Positions 1 through 4,610 of a stretch of DNA of 5,092 nucleotides are shown in pieces. The number at the start of each line of letters is the position of its first letter. Positions within the stretch are counted from its first letter, which is position 1. The notes beneath the pieces were generated by a model that was given only the letters and a program-made list of their open reading frames with translations, was not told where the DNA came from and did not search any database. Source of the DNA: a bacterium (GTDB taxonomy: Bacteria; Desulfobacterota; JAPLJL01); assembly GCA_028713675.1 (NCBI GenBank), contig JAQTNV010000105.1, forward strand, positions 1 to 5,092, given 5' to 3'. Made by a program: the position numbers and the translations under genes.

Positions 1-548
1 GGCCCCATCCGGGTATAATCCTTGTATCTTCTTTCCATCGCGACCTTGACCGCCGATTTGTTCTGGGAGGTTCCGCCGATGCGCAGGCCCCCGGGGTGGT
101 GCCCCGCGTGCCCCACCGGGGAGGTCCCGCCGGTCCCGATCCATTTGTTCCCGCCGTCGTGCCGCTCCTTCTGTTCCTTCAGCCGTTCTTTCAGGTATTC
201 GATCAGCTGGTCCGGGGAAAGCTTGGCCAGGGTGGCTTCGTCTATCCCCAGCGCCTCGGCCAGCAGCCGTGGGTTTTGGAGCCATTCATCGAGCATTTGC
301 CGGATGGTCTCGTCGATCTCCAGCCCCTTGTCTTCCGGCAGCTCGGCGCCCTGGAAGCAGTGGGCGAAGATCCGGTCGTAGAGGTCGAAATACCGCTCGC
401 TCTTGACCAGGATCGCCCGGCAGGCCGTGTAAAAATCCTCCAGGGAATTGATCAGGCCCAGCCGGAGGGCCTTTTGCAGGGTCAGGAAAGCGGTCGGACT
501 GACGGGGATGCCGGCCTCTCTGAGCTTGTAAAAAAATTCAACAAACAT
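1..548 (-). CDS. VWA domain (CoxE-type) protein, N-terminal part, runs off left edge
   Basis: Reverse-strand reading frame opening with ATG at 548-546 and still open at base 1, giving 182 residues. It begins MFVEFFYKLREAGIPVSPTA, the typical opening of the CoxE-like VWA proteins that are paired with MoxR ATPases. Other family-like segments are AILVKSERYFDLYDRIFAHCF (residues 45-65, helical), a charged helix at about 110-130, and the glycine-rich GTGGTSPVGHAGHHPGGLRIGG linker (138-159). The linker is followed by SAVKVAMERRYKDY, which in the family comes just before the VWA domain. The VWA fold and its metal-binding DxSxS site are therefore expected beyond the window and cannot be checked. Full-length relatives are roughly 380-400 residues. 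The ribosome site is weak (AAAGAA just before the ATG). It lies 105 bases downstream of the ATPase on the same strand, so co-transcription is likely. Family assignment is by recognition of sequence pattern; the client protein is unknown. Confidence 0.8.
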   Translation of the reverse strand, partial: MFVEFFYKLREAGIPVSPTAFLTLQKALRLGLINSLEDFYTACRAILVKSERYFDLYDRIFAHCFQGAELPEDKGLEIDETIRQMLDEWLQNPRLLAEALGIDEATLAKLSPDQLIEYLKERLKEQKERHDGGNKWIGTGGTSPVGHAGHHPGGLRIGGTSQNKSAVKVAMERRYKDYTRMG

Positions 549-560
549 TTCTTTAGCGAT

Positions 561-574
561 GGGTGTTGGGTGTA
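561..574. repeat. Two-unit heptamer GGGTGTT/GGGTGTA
   Basis: Two adjacent 7-base units, GGGTGTT and GGGTGTA, sit just upstream of the VWA gene start. Alone they would be negligible, but near-identical heptamers occur at 1644-1657 (GGGTGAT, GGGTAAA) and inverted at 1811-1824 (CACCCAT, CACCCTA), which suggests a dispersed unit. Confidence 0.4.
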
Positions 575-585
575 ACCCTATGCCC

Positions 586-616
586 CCTCCGGGCCGTAGG
601 CCCTACTGGCCGGAGG
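586..616. repeat. Imperfect palindrome between moxR-like and VWA genes
   Basis: An outer arm CCTCC (586-590) pairs with GGAGG (612-616 region), then GGCC-type bases pair, and an inner GTAGG/CCTAC (596-600 and 602-606) completes an almost continuous palindrome of about 31 bases with two single-base bulges. It fills the ATPase-VWA gap together with the heptamers. There is no T-run after it on the minus strand, so I call it a palindromic repeat rather than a terminator. It could modulate read-through or mRNA processing between the two genes. Confidence 0.6.
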
Positions 617-633
617 CTATGCTCTTTGCCAGT

Positions 634-654
634 AACCTATGACCTATAACCTAT
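634..654. repeat. Three heptamers (AACCTAT family) ending in the ATPase stop codon
   Basis: Three exact 7-base units follow one another: AACCTAT (634-640), GACCTAT (641-647), AACCTAT (648-654). Only the first base of the unit varies. The last base of the array is also the last base of the ATPase stop codon (TAA read on the minus strand at 656-654), so the array begins exactly where the gene ends. Confidence 0.75.
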
Positions 655-1508
655 TAATACGGCCGGCGACGGCGGATAACCTCGTTGGCCACCACGTAGT
701 CCTGGCTCTTCTTGAATAAAATTCCCAGGTAGGGGACCTCGCCCTGGGCCAGCAGCTTGGGTTGGAAATCCGGGTCGAGTTCCAGGGCCCGGATCCAGTT
801 GATCAGTTCCCGGGTGGCCGGTTTCTTTTCGACCACGTCGATTTCCCGGAGCTTGTAAAAGGTGGAGATGACGCTTTTCGCCATCTCGGCCCCGAGATCG
901 GGGAAATGCACCCGGATGATTTCCCGCATGGCCTCGGGATCCGGAAACGCGATGTGGTGGAAATTGCACCGGCCCAGGAACGGGTCGGAAAGGTCCTTCT
1001 TGGCGTTGGAGGTGATGATGATGACCGGCCGGAGCCGGGCCGAAATGGTTTTGTCGATCTCGATGATGTCGAATTCCATCTGGTCCAGGACGTCGAGCAT
1101 GTCGTCCTGGAAGTCGGTGTCCGCCTTGTCGATCTCGTCGATCAGGAGGACGGTCCGGTTCTCGGCGGTAAAGGCCTGGCCGATCTTCCCCATCCGGATG
1201 TAATCCTCGATCCGGCTGACGTCCCGTTTAGAGTCGCCGAAGCGGCTGTCGTTCAGGCGGGTCAGGGTATCGTACTGGTACAGGGCCTCCACGAGCTTCA
1301 TGTTGGATTTGACGTTGAGCACGATCAGGGGCATCTTCAGCGTTTCCGCGATCGCGTGGGCCAGCATGGTTTTCCCCGTGCCCGGCTCGCCCTTCAGGAG
1401 GAGGGGCATTTCCAGTCCGATGGAAATGTTGACGATCTTGGCCAGCTCCGGGTCGACCACGTATTTTTTCGCGCCCCGGAAGTCCGTGGAGCTTTTTGCT
1501 TTAGCCAT
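654..1508 (-). CDS. MoxR-family AAA+ ATPase
   Basis: A 284-residue cytoplasmic AAA+ ATPase. It has Walker A GEPGTGKT (residues 40-47), Walker B LLIDEID (121-127), a sensor-1 region TSN (166-168), a candidate arginine finger in FLGRC (R180), and a sensor-2 region PATRELINW (R233). The MoxR type is indicated by compact length, the LLLKGEPGTGKTMLA start of the core, and the adjacent VWA gene. MoxR proteins form hexamers and, with VWA partners, act as chaperones in maturation of metalloenzymes or in envelope processes; the client here is unknown. The ATG at 1508 has a strong AAGGAG ribosome site (1513-1518 on the complement) four bases upstream. The C-terminus is very basic (IRRRRPY). It is the upstream gene of a leftward pair with the VWA gene. 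Catalytic motifs look intact. Confidence 0.93.
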   Translation of the reverse strand: MAKAKSSTDFRGAKKYVVDPELAKIVNISIGLEMPLLLKGEPGTGKTMLAHAIAETLKMPLIVLNVKSNMKLVEALYQYDTLTRLNDSRFGDSKRDVSRIEDYIRMGKIGQAFTAENRTVLLIDEIDKADTDFQDDMLDVLDQMEFDIIEIDKTISARLRPVIIITSNAKKDLSDPFLGRCNFHHIAFPDPEAMREIIRVHFPDLGAEMAKSVISTFYKLREIDVVEKKPATRELINWIRALELDPDFQPKLLAQGEVPYLGILFKKSQDYVVANEVIRRRRPY

Positions 1509-1608
1509 GTTTCTCCTTGTTTATTATCCCGGCCCTCTCGGGGCCATCGGGGAAGAATATAGCAAAAACCCGGGCAAGAAAAAATCCCCATCCCCCGGGA
1601 AGTTCAGG

Positions 1609-1644
1609 AGTCCATTGAGTCTATCGTGTCCATAGTGTCTATTG
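1609..1644. repeat. 9-base tandem array, copy A
   Basis: Four consecutive 9-base units with no spacing error: AGTCCATTG, AGTCTATCG, TGTCCATAG, TGTCTATTG. The consensus is WGTCYATNG. A related array lies at 3154-3198 in the same orientation; across the 36 aligned bases 28 match, and the last 18 bases match at 16. It is not coding in any sustained frame and has no known function. Confidence 0.8.
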
Positions 1645-1666
1645 GGTGATGGGTAAAAAGCAGGGA

Positions 1667-1710
1667 GCACCAGCGCACCAGGCACAAGAACACCAGAGAC
1701 AAAATCACCA
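1667..1710. repeat. CACCA-type degenerate array, alternating 7/8 spacing
   Basis: Hexamers resembling GCACCA begin at 1667, 1675, 1682, 1690, 1698 and 1705 (GCACCA, GCACCA, GCACAA, ACACCA, GACAAA, TCACCA). The spacings are 8, 7, 8, 8 and 7 bases. It is more degenerate than its neighbours but clearly periodic. Confidence 0.6.
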
Positions 1711-1725
1711 AATGAATTTATTGCC

Positions 1726-1753
1726 CTATCTCCTATCTCCGATCTCCAATCTC
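1726..1753. repeat. Heptamer array, CNATCTC x4
   Basis: Four contiguous 7-base units: CTATCTC, CTATCTC, CGATCTC, CAATCTC. Only the second base changes. It is followed ten bases later by a second, different heptamer array. Confidence 0.85.
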
Positions 1754-1763
1754 CGCAGTTTGT

Positions 1764-1805
1764 TCTCTGCTCTATGCTCTCTGCCCTCTGCCTTATGCCC
1801 GATGC
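1764..1805. repeat. Heptamer array, YYTMTGC-type x6
   Basis: Six contiguous 7-base units in perfect register: TCTCTGC, TCTATGC, TCTCTGC, CCTCTGC, CTTATGC, CCGATGC. The 3' TGC is constant while the first four bases drift. This is a second heptamer family adjacent to the CNATCTC family. Confidence 0.87.
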
Positions 1806-1830
1806 GACTTCACCCATCACCCTACATCTG

Positions 1831-1859
1831 TTAAAAGCCGGAGCCGTATGAAATAATAT
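1831..1859 (+). promoter_or_regulatory. Possible sigma-70-type promoter for the Fe-S gene
   Basis: A -35-like TTAAAA (1831-1836) and a -10-like TAATAT (1854-1859) are 17 bases apart, each matching the consensus at four of six positions. Transcription would start near 1866, about 20 bases before the ATG, leaving room for the ribosome site. It sits in the only stretch of this intergenic region free of tandem repeats. The match is modest and the AT-rich context makes chance agreement easy. Confidence 0.35.
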
Positions 1860-1876
1860 TACGGGTTCTAAAAAAT

Positions 1877-1882
1877 AAGGAG
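1877..1882 (+). promoter_or_regulatory. Shine-Dalgarno AAGGAG that decides the Fe-S gene start
   Basis: AAGGAG lies five bases before ATG at 1888. An in-frame GTG at 1882 overlaps the last base of this site, so a ribosome bound here would initiate at 1888 and not at 1882. The shorter protein (405 residues) is therefore preferred over the 407-residue version. Confidence 0.8.
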
Positions 1883-1887
1883 TGAGC

Positions 1888-3105
1888 ATGCAAACCAGCC
1901 CGGTATATCAAAGGCTCGCGGAAAAGTTTGTTTTCAAGAAATCCTGGGACGATGTCATCGTCCCCGACTCCCTCATCAAGATTGTCGAATTCCTGTTCAC
2001 GGAGGAAGAGGCGGGGATAGTTGAGAAGCTGAGCTTCCTCGGAGCTACCCCTCGGGCAATCGCCCGGAAGGTGAAACGCCCGCTGGCCGAGGTCGAGCCG
2101 ATTCTTAAGTCCCTCTCCGACCGGGCCCTGATCGTCGGGCTCAAGGTCAAGGGGATGCAGGTCTACGGGTTTCTGGGGATGGCCCCCGGGATTTTCGAGG
2201 CCCAGATGGTGATCAGCCGGGGAGGGAAGGAAGAGTATTTTCGGGAGTTTGCCCGCCTGTTCGAGGATTTCTACGCGGAATTCTTCACCTGGCTGAGACC
2301 CCAGGTGGAAGGCAAGGACCTGCGCCTGGGCCGGATCATCTCCATTGAAAAAGCGATCGACCGGACCCCGGGACTCAATATCCTGGCTTTCGACACCGAC
2401 CTTTACTCCGAGATCATTGACCGGAATAAAAGCTTCTGCAACGTCAATGTCTGTTCCTGCCGCCACCAGGCCGACCTGGTGGGAAAATGGTGCGGCAAGC
2501 CCAAGGATGTCTGCTGCGGCATGGGCCTGCTCGCGGATATAGCGATTGATAAGGGCTGGGCCCGGAGGGTGGACAAAAAGGAATTTCTGGAGATCAAGGC
2601 CCGGGCGGCCGACGCGGGGCTGGTCAACATGGTGGACAACCTGGCCAACCCGATGCAGATGTGCTCCTGCTGCGGCGACTGCTGCGGGGCCCTCCGGATC
2701 CTGACCGAGTTCAACATCCCCACCATCGTGACCCAGAGCCATTTCGAGGCGGAAGTGGACCCGGCGAAATGCAAGGGCTGCGGCACCTGCGAGAAGTTCT
2801 GCCCGATGAAAGCGATCCAGGTCGTCAACAAAAAAGCCGAGGTTAATCTGATGCGCTGCATCGGCTGCGGGGTCTGCGTCTACAAGTGCGAAAAAAACCG
2901 GGGGGTCTCGATGAAGGAAAGGCCCAATTATAAACCCCCGGCGGGAGGCCTGGTGGATTTTGCCGTAGGACGTTATTTCGAGATCAAGGGCCGGGACGAA
3001 AGCTTTATCCCCCAAATTTCCGTGGGCGCCGGCCGTCTTCTGAGCCAGGTCTTCCCCGCGATTTCCGGGCCCCGCTACAAGCCCGGAACTATCACAGGGA
3101 AATAA
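1888..3105 (+). CDS. Cysteine-rich 4Fe-4S ferredoxin-type protein with N-terminal winged-helix-like segment
   Basis: A 405-residue soluble protein. Residues about 37-85 (from FTEEEAGIVEKLSFLG to LSDRALIVG) look like a small helix-turn-helix or winged-helix fold. A middle region carries cysteines in an unusual set: C184, C189 and C191 in FCNVNVCSCRH; C202; C209-C210 in VCCGMG; then CSCCGDCC (C259, C261, C262, C265, C266). The C-terminal part has two ferredoxin motifs CxxCxxCxxxC: C295/298/301/305 followed by proline, and C324/327/330/334 followed by glutamate instead of the usual proline. The tandem motifs support two [4Fe-4S] clusters; the extra cysteines could hold more metal. The CxCR...CC...C-CC-xxCC layout recurs in uncharacterised anaerobe '4Fe-4S binding proteins', and no enzyme activity is known to me. 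There is no signal peptide, so it should be cytoplasmic. The co-oriented neighbour downstream is a DUF362 lipoprotein, 256 bases away. Confidence 0.88.
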   Translation: MQTSPVYQRLAEKFVFKKSWDDVIVPDSLIKIVEFLFTEEEAGIVEKLSFLGATPRAIARKVKRPLAEVEPILKSLSDRALIVGLKVKGMQVYGFLGMAPGIFEAQMVISRGGKEEYFREFARLFEDFYAEFFTWLRPQVEGKDLRLGRIISIEKAIDRTPGLNILAFDTDLYSEIIDRNKSFCNVNVCSCRHQADLVGKWCGKPKDVCCGMGLLADIAIDKGWARRVDKKEFLEIKARAADAGLVNMVDNLANPMQMCSCCGDCCGALRILTEFNIPTIVTQSHFEAEVDPAKCKGCGTCEKFCPMKAIQVVNKKAEVNLMRCIGCGVCVYKCEKNRGVSMKERPNYKPPAGGLVDFAVGRYFEIKGRDESFIPQISVGAGRLLSQVFPAISGPRYKPGTITGK

Positions 3106-3117
3106 GCGATAGACGCA

Positions 3118-3145
3118 AGGTAAAAGGTCAAAGGTCAAAGGTAAG
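3118..3145. repeat. Heptamer array, AGGTCAA x4
   Basis: Four contiguous 7-base units start 12 bases after the Fe-S gene stop: AGGTAAA, AGGTCAA, AGGTCAA, AGGTAAG. AGGT is constant in all four. Confidence 0.8.
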
Positions 3146-3153
3146 ACGGAAGG

Positions 3154-3198
3154 CGTTCATTGAGTTCGTAGTGTCCATTGTGTCTATAGTGTCGTAAG
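3154..3198. repeat. 9-base tandem array, copy B
   Basis: Five contiguous 9-base units: CGTTCATTG, AGTTCGTAG, TGTCCATTG, TGTCTATAG, TGTCGTAAG. It is the same family and orientation as the array at 1609-1644. The two copies flank the Fe-S gene as direct repeats. Confidence 0.78.
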
Positions 3199-3206
3199 AA
3201 AAAAAA

Positions 3207-3272
3207 GTAGGGGAGGGCCTGGTGCCCTCCTGGATAAAAAATTCTTCGGGCGGGGATAAACCCCGCCCCTAC
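3207..3272. repeat. Composite palindromic element: two hairpins inside an outer inverted repeat
   Basis: GTAGGGG (3207-3213) is the exact reverse complement of CCCCTAC (3266-3272). Inside are two hairpins: GGAGGGC/GCCCTCC (3212-3218 with 3224-3230, five-base loop) and a perfect eight-pair GGGCGGGG/CCCCGCCC (3248-3255 with 3261-3268, loop ATAAA). No T-run follows either stem on the plus strand, so an intrinsic terminator is not supported, though the stems could stabilise the 3' end of the Fe-S mRNA. The GTAGGGG...CCCCTAC form resembles palindromic repeats scattered through many bacterial genomes. Confidence 0.75.
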
Positions 3273-3286
3273 CGCTACCGCTCCTA

Positions 3287-3350
3287 GCAATGACACCCAA
3301 CATGTCATCGCGAGCCCTGAGCGCAGTCGAATGGCGTGGCGATTCCAGGA
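3287..3350. repeat. REP-like palindromes of the GTCATTGCGAG family
   Basis: GTCATCGCGAG (3304-3314) opens an element that ends in GCGATTCC (3339-3346); ATCGC (3307-3311) and GCGAT (3339-3343) are exact complements. A head-to-head fragment GCAATGAC (3287-3294) is the inverse of the family's GTCATTGC end. A further GTCATTG (3354-3360) touches the start codon of the next gene. The family also occurs at 4457-4490. Confidence 0.7.
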
Positions 3351-3361
3351 CTAGTCATTGA

Positions 3362-4435
3362 ATGAAAAGACCCTCTGAAAAATTAACCCGACGGCAGTTT
3401 ATCCGGAAAGCCGGAACGGCCGCGGGCGGGCTGTGGCTCGCTTCCTATCTTCCTCCCTTTCTCTCCGGCTGCGGGGGCGGGGAAGACGCGGCCGGGTCCC
3501 TCTTGGGCGTGGCCCGGATGGACACCGTGGCGGGTTCGGTCCGGCGGGCGGTGGAACTGGCCGGCGGCCTGGATTTCATCCGGCCCGGGGAAACGGTTCT
3601 CCTGAAGCCCAACCTGGTCTCCGCCCACGCCTCTCCCGCCACCAACAACCCCGAGCTGGTTTCCGCGGTGATCGCGTGCGTCCGGGAACGGGATCCGGCC
3701 CGGGTGATCTTTGCCGACCGGAGCCAATATACCGACGTTACCGCCCAGATACTGGACGCCACCGGACTGGGGGATGCCGCCCGGGACGCCGGGGCCGAGG
3801 TCATTCCGTTTGACGACGGCGAGTGGGTGAAGGTGACCCCGGCCGGGGCCGCGAATTGGGCGGAAGGATTCAGCATCCCGGCCCTGCTCGGGGAGGCGGA
3901 CCATATCATCAGTCTCCCGATCGTCAAGACGCACCGGTACTCCGGGTTTACCATGGCCCTTAAGAACTGGGTCGGGCTTATTTCTCCCGCGGACCGGCAG
4001 ACCGTCCTGCACATGCCGGCCATCGATCCCCTTTTCGGAACCCGGATCGCGGAGATCCATCTCGCGGTCCGGGCTGATCTTTACATCATGGACGCCACCA
4101 AGGTTTTCGTCTCCGGGGGTCCCCACGAGGGGGACGTCCGGGAACCCGGGATGGTCATCGCCTCGCGCGACCCGGTCGCCACGGACGTCTTCGGGCTTTC
4201 GCTCCTGAAATACCTGGGGACCGAGGCCCGGATCCAGGACGTGAGCGTCTGGGAACAGGCCCAGATCCTCCGGGCGGTTGAGCTTGGTTTGGGGGCGGCC
4301 GGGCCGGAGGGGATCAAGATCCTTGCCGACGGCATCACCGAGATCGATTCGATCAAAGAGTTCCTCAATAAAATGACGATTGACGAGAGAAAACCAAGTC
4401 TCGGGTTTCGAGTTTCTGGTTTCGGGTTAAAATAA
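3362..4435 (+). CDS. DUF362 protein, twin-arginine exported lipoprotein
   Basis: A 357-residue protein. Its N-terminus has a twin-arginine motif TRRQFIRK (residues 9-16), a hydrophobic stretch (about 19-34), and a lipobox LSGC with C37 as the acylated residue, so it is probably exported folded by Tat and anchored in a membrane facing the periplasm. The mature part is a DUF362 domain: KPNLV (82-86), ATNNPELV (93-100), PIVKTH (186-191), ALKNWVG (199-205), IMDATKVFVSGGP (242-253 region), ASRDPVATDVFG (267-278). The biochemical role of DUF362 is not established. Only C37 and C106 are cysteines, so no Fe-S cluster is expected, unlike DUF362 proteins that carry a ferredoxin domain; the upstream gene may supply that function. 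The start has only a weak AGGA (3347-3350) 11 bases upstream, inside a repeat. The last residues, about LGFRVSGFGLK, are encoded by a heptamer repeat. Confidence 0.9.
   Translation: MKRPSEKLTRRQFIRKAGTAAGGLWLASYLPPFLSGCGGGEDAAGSLLGVARMDTVAGSVRRAVELAGGLDFIRPGETVLLKPNLVSAHASPATNNPELVSAVIACVRERDPARVIFADRSQYTDVTAQILDATGLGDAARDAGAEVIPFDDGEWVKVTPAGAANWAEGFSIPALLGEADHIISLPIVKTHRYSGFTMALKNWVGLISPADRQTVLHMPAIDPLFGTRIAEIHLAVRADLYIMDATKVFVSGGPHEGDVREPGMVIASRDPVATDVFGLSLLKYLGTEARIQDVSVWEQAQILRAVELGLGAAGPEGIKILADGITEIDSIKEFLNKMTIDERKPSLGFRVSGFGLK
4399..4426. repeat. Heptamer array, TTTCGGG x4, inside the DUF362 coding end
   Basis: Four contiguous 7-base units: TCTCGGG, TTTCGAG, TTTCTGG, TTTCGGG. They are translated as the last residues of the DUF362 protein, and the stop codon follows at 4433-4435. 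Because 7 is not a multiple of 3, the encoded peptide does not repeat with the unit. Confidence 0.82.
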
Positions 4436-4456
4436 ACAGATAAATTATTTTTTTGT

Positions 4457-4490
4457 GTCATTGCGAGGGGTAAAAGCCCCGAAGCAATCC
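4457..4490. repeat. REP-like palindrome, GTCATTGCGAG family
   Basis: GTCATTGCGAG is followed by an inner GGGG-TAAAAG-CCCC stem (4467-4470 with 4477-4480) and closes with GAAGCAATCC; ATTGC (4460-4464) pairs with GCAAT (4484-4488). A T-run (4448-4454) comes before it, not after it, so on the plus strand it is not an intrinsic terminator of the DUF362 gene. It shares its ends with the element at 3304-3346. Confidence 0.78.
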
Positions 4491-4513
4491 CGTTGTTTAT
4501 CCATTATTATTTG

Positions 4514-4600
4514 CTGATTGAGATTTGGTCATTGGTATTTATTTATAACTTAGTATTTGTTTGGTAATTGGAATTTGGTCATTGGTTATTGATTTATAGA
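4514..4600. repeat. AT-rich degenerate array, NNATTGG / ATTTGGTCATTGGT
   Basis: The 14-mer ATTTGGTCATTGGT occurs exactly at 4523-4536 and 4573-4586, 50 bases apart. From 4558 the sequence reads as 7-base units TGTTTGG, TAATTGG, AATTTGG, TCATTGG, TTATTGA. The array occupies the whole leader of the TldD-type gene up to its ribosome site. A -10-like TATAAC (4544-4549) lies inside; TTGAGA at 4518-4523 is 20 bases upstream of it, too far for a convincing promoter. Confidence 0.75.
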
Positions 4601-4606
4601 GGGAGG
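4601..4606 (+). promoter_or_regulatory. Shine-Dalgarno GGGAGG before a GTG start
   Basis: GGGAGG is followed four bases later by GTG at 4611, which supports that GTG as the start of the TldD-type gene. It lies directly after the AT-rich repeat array. Confidence 0.75.
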
Positions 4607-4610
4607 TTTC

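Larger units (their letters stand above)
1509..1887. other. Divergent intergenic region made largely of short tandem repeats
   Basis: This 379-base gap separates the leftward ATPase from the rightward Fe-S gene. From left to right it holds the ATPase ribosome site, a small GGCCC/GGGCC stem (1531-1535 with 1541-1545), two CCCGGG palindromes (1569-1574 and 1594-1599), a 9-base array (1609-1644), a GGGTGAT pair (1644-1657), a CACCA array (1667-1710), two heptamer arrays (1726-1753 and 1764-1805), an inverted GGGTG-type pair (1811-1824), and a promoter-like segment (1831-1859). Open frames across it have compositions explained by the repeats, and I see no gene or RNA gene in it. Confidence 0.75.

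Noticed and set aside
96-575. 159-codon open frame on the plus strand
   Set aside because: Antisense to the VWA/CoxE-type gene, which has family-typical sequence.
1523-1528. GATAAT (complement strand) as a -10 box for the ATPase
   Set aside because: Transcription would begin within or beside the ribosome site, and there is no -35-like sequence at proper distance.
762-1562. 266-codon open frame on the plus strand
   Set aside because: Antisense shadow of the MoxR-type ATPase, whose Walker motifs and ribosome site are clear.
1609-1805. CRISPR array
   Set aside because: Units of 7-9 bases are contiguous, without unique spacers, and no cas gene is nearby.
1524-1889. 121-codon minus-strand and 62-codon plus-strand (1646-1834) open frames in the divergent gap
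   Set aside because: Their sequences are translations of the tandem repeats, with no ribosome site or recognisable family. Such frames are often annotated as hypothetical proteins by mistake.
1831-3138. 435-codon open frame on the minus strand
   Set aside because: It lies antisense to the well-supported Fe-S gene. Its residue composition is what the reverse of G+C-rich codons produces, and no domain is recognisable.
3207-3272. Intrinsic terminator of the Fe-S gene
   Set aside because: The stems are strong but no T-run follows them on the plus strand. The A-run at 3199-3206 would suit only a leftward transcript, and no leftward gene is present.
3383-4126. 247-codon open frame on the minus strand
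   Set aside because: Antisense to the DUF362 gene; no supporting features.
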